Assembly (NCBI GenBank): GCA_947165295.1
Contig: CAMUZU010000003.1
Span: forward strand, 1-64,000
Direction of reading: 5' to 3'
Source: an uncultured Selenomonadales bacterium
Lineage (GTDB): Bacteria; Bacillota; Negativicutes; Selenomonadales; Selenomonadaceae
DNA: 64,000 nucleotides
The notes beneath the pieces are model-generated. The model did no database searches. It saw only the letters and a program-made list of their open reading frames with translations, and had not been told where the DNA came from. Position 1 is the stretch's first letter, and each line of letters begins with the position of its first letter. Position numbers and translations under genes: made by a program. Below are positions 63,861 through 64,000 of this stretch, one piece after another.

Positions 63861-64000
63861 ATGGCTCTCGACGAAAAAGAAGTTTCGACGCTGTGGTTGC
63901 GTTACAAGGACACAAAGTCCGTGGAGTTGCGCAACACTTTGGCGGAACATTACCTGCCGCTTGTGAAGATTGTTTGCGGGCGTTTGGCGGTGAGTTTGCC
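63861..64000 (+). CDS. fliA: Flagellar sigma factor FliA/SigD, 5' part
   Basis: 46 residues visible: MALDEKEVSTLWLRYKDTKS and LRNTLAEHYLPLVKIVCGRL match the region 1.2/2.1 start of sigma-28 factors. It follows cheD-side genes as sigD does in Bacillus. Cut by the window end. It would read the sigma-28 promoter before fliC. Confidence 0.88.
   Translation, partial: MALDEKEVSTLWLRYKDTKSVELRNTLAEHYLPLVKIVCGRLAVSL

Overview
The window looks like chromosome from a motile, low-oxygen Bacillota, most likely a Selenomonas-like member of the Negativicutes. The reasons are a prpC-prkC-rsgA cluster, the gmk-rpoZ-coaBC order, ATP-type PEP carboxykinase, a SpoIVB-type peptidase without other sporulation genes, a CheC/CheD chemotaxis operon leading into a sigma-28 gene, and a flagellin whose N-terminus resembles Selenomonas flagellins. 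The taxonomic call is inference from gene content. No rRNA or tRNA gene is visible.

Layout. 1-1957: thyX, the start of a gene coupled to it, and a Fic AMP-transferase. 1963-6591: a decayed prophage or integrative element with a truncated sliding clamp, several very small genes, GIY-YIG and XRE genes and a frameshifted tyrosine integrase. 6662-8772: a coupled YdjM-like membrane protein and a secreted SGNH hydrolase. 8901-14544: a minus-strand block whose core is an ADP-ribose cassette (macrodomain-HTH protein, 63-aa protein, three-module DraG/SseB/UDG-like protein), with an exported TPR protein upstream. 14650-18316: frameshifted HXXEE protein, dapF, gmk, rpoZ, coaBC. 18381-23614: zinc ribbon protein, membrane PIN-TRAM protein, then an ABC exporter, a small zinc protein and a radical-SAM/SPASM gene cut at its 5' end next to an HNH endonuclease. 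23856-30545: pckA, acyl-CoA synthetase, flavodoxin-type redox proteins, HxlR regulator and a SWIM-exonuclease. 30670-34111: rsgA, prkC, prpC. 34264-40838: a giant TadG-like protein, an orphan cbiE with a 53-bp tandem array seeded by its 3' end, an exported repeat protein and a SpoIVB-like peptidase. 40891-48000: murA, pilin, flagellin, trmK, radA, eno. 48134-55638: comEC with a duplicated start, an orphan histidine kinase, iron alcohol dehydrogenase, lysS, low-molecular-weight phosphatase. 55704-64000: a methyltransferase, then cheB-[four-helix-bundle insertion]-cheA-cheW-cheC-cheD-[leader-like peptide and radical SAM]-membrane protein-fliA.

The most unusual feature is repeat biology. A three-hairpin intergenic element recurs at least seven times; two copies supply the same last codons and the stop codon to unrelated genes, and one supplies a likely start codon. 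Ends or leaders of genes have also been copied locally: the comEC start, the acyl-CoA synthetase end, the cbiE end (six copies), the leaders of two ADP-ribose genes, and the promoters of dapF and its neighbour. A four-helix-bundle gene bracketed by 30-bp inverted repeats of AGGGACAAG words sits between cheB and cheA.

The leading candidates for an undescribed system are the ADP-ribose cassette (9473-13364), the hairpin element family, and the two radical-SAM/SPASM loci. Several frames are broken by single-base shifts; whether this is gene decay or sequencing error cannot be decided from the sequence alone.
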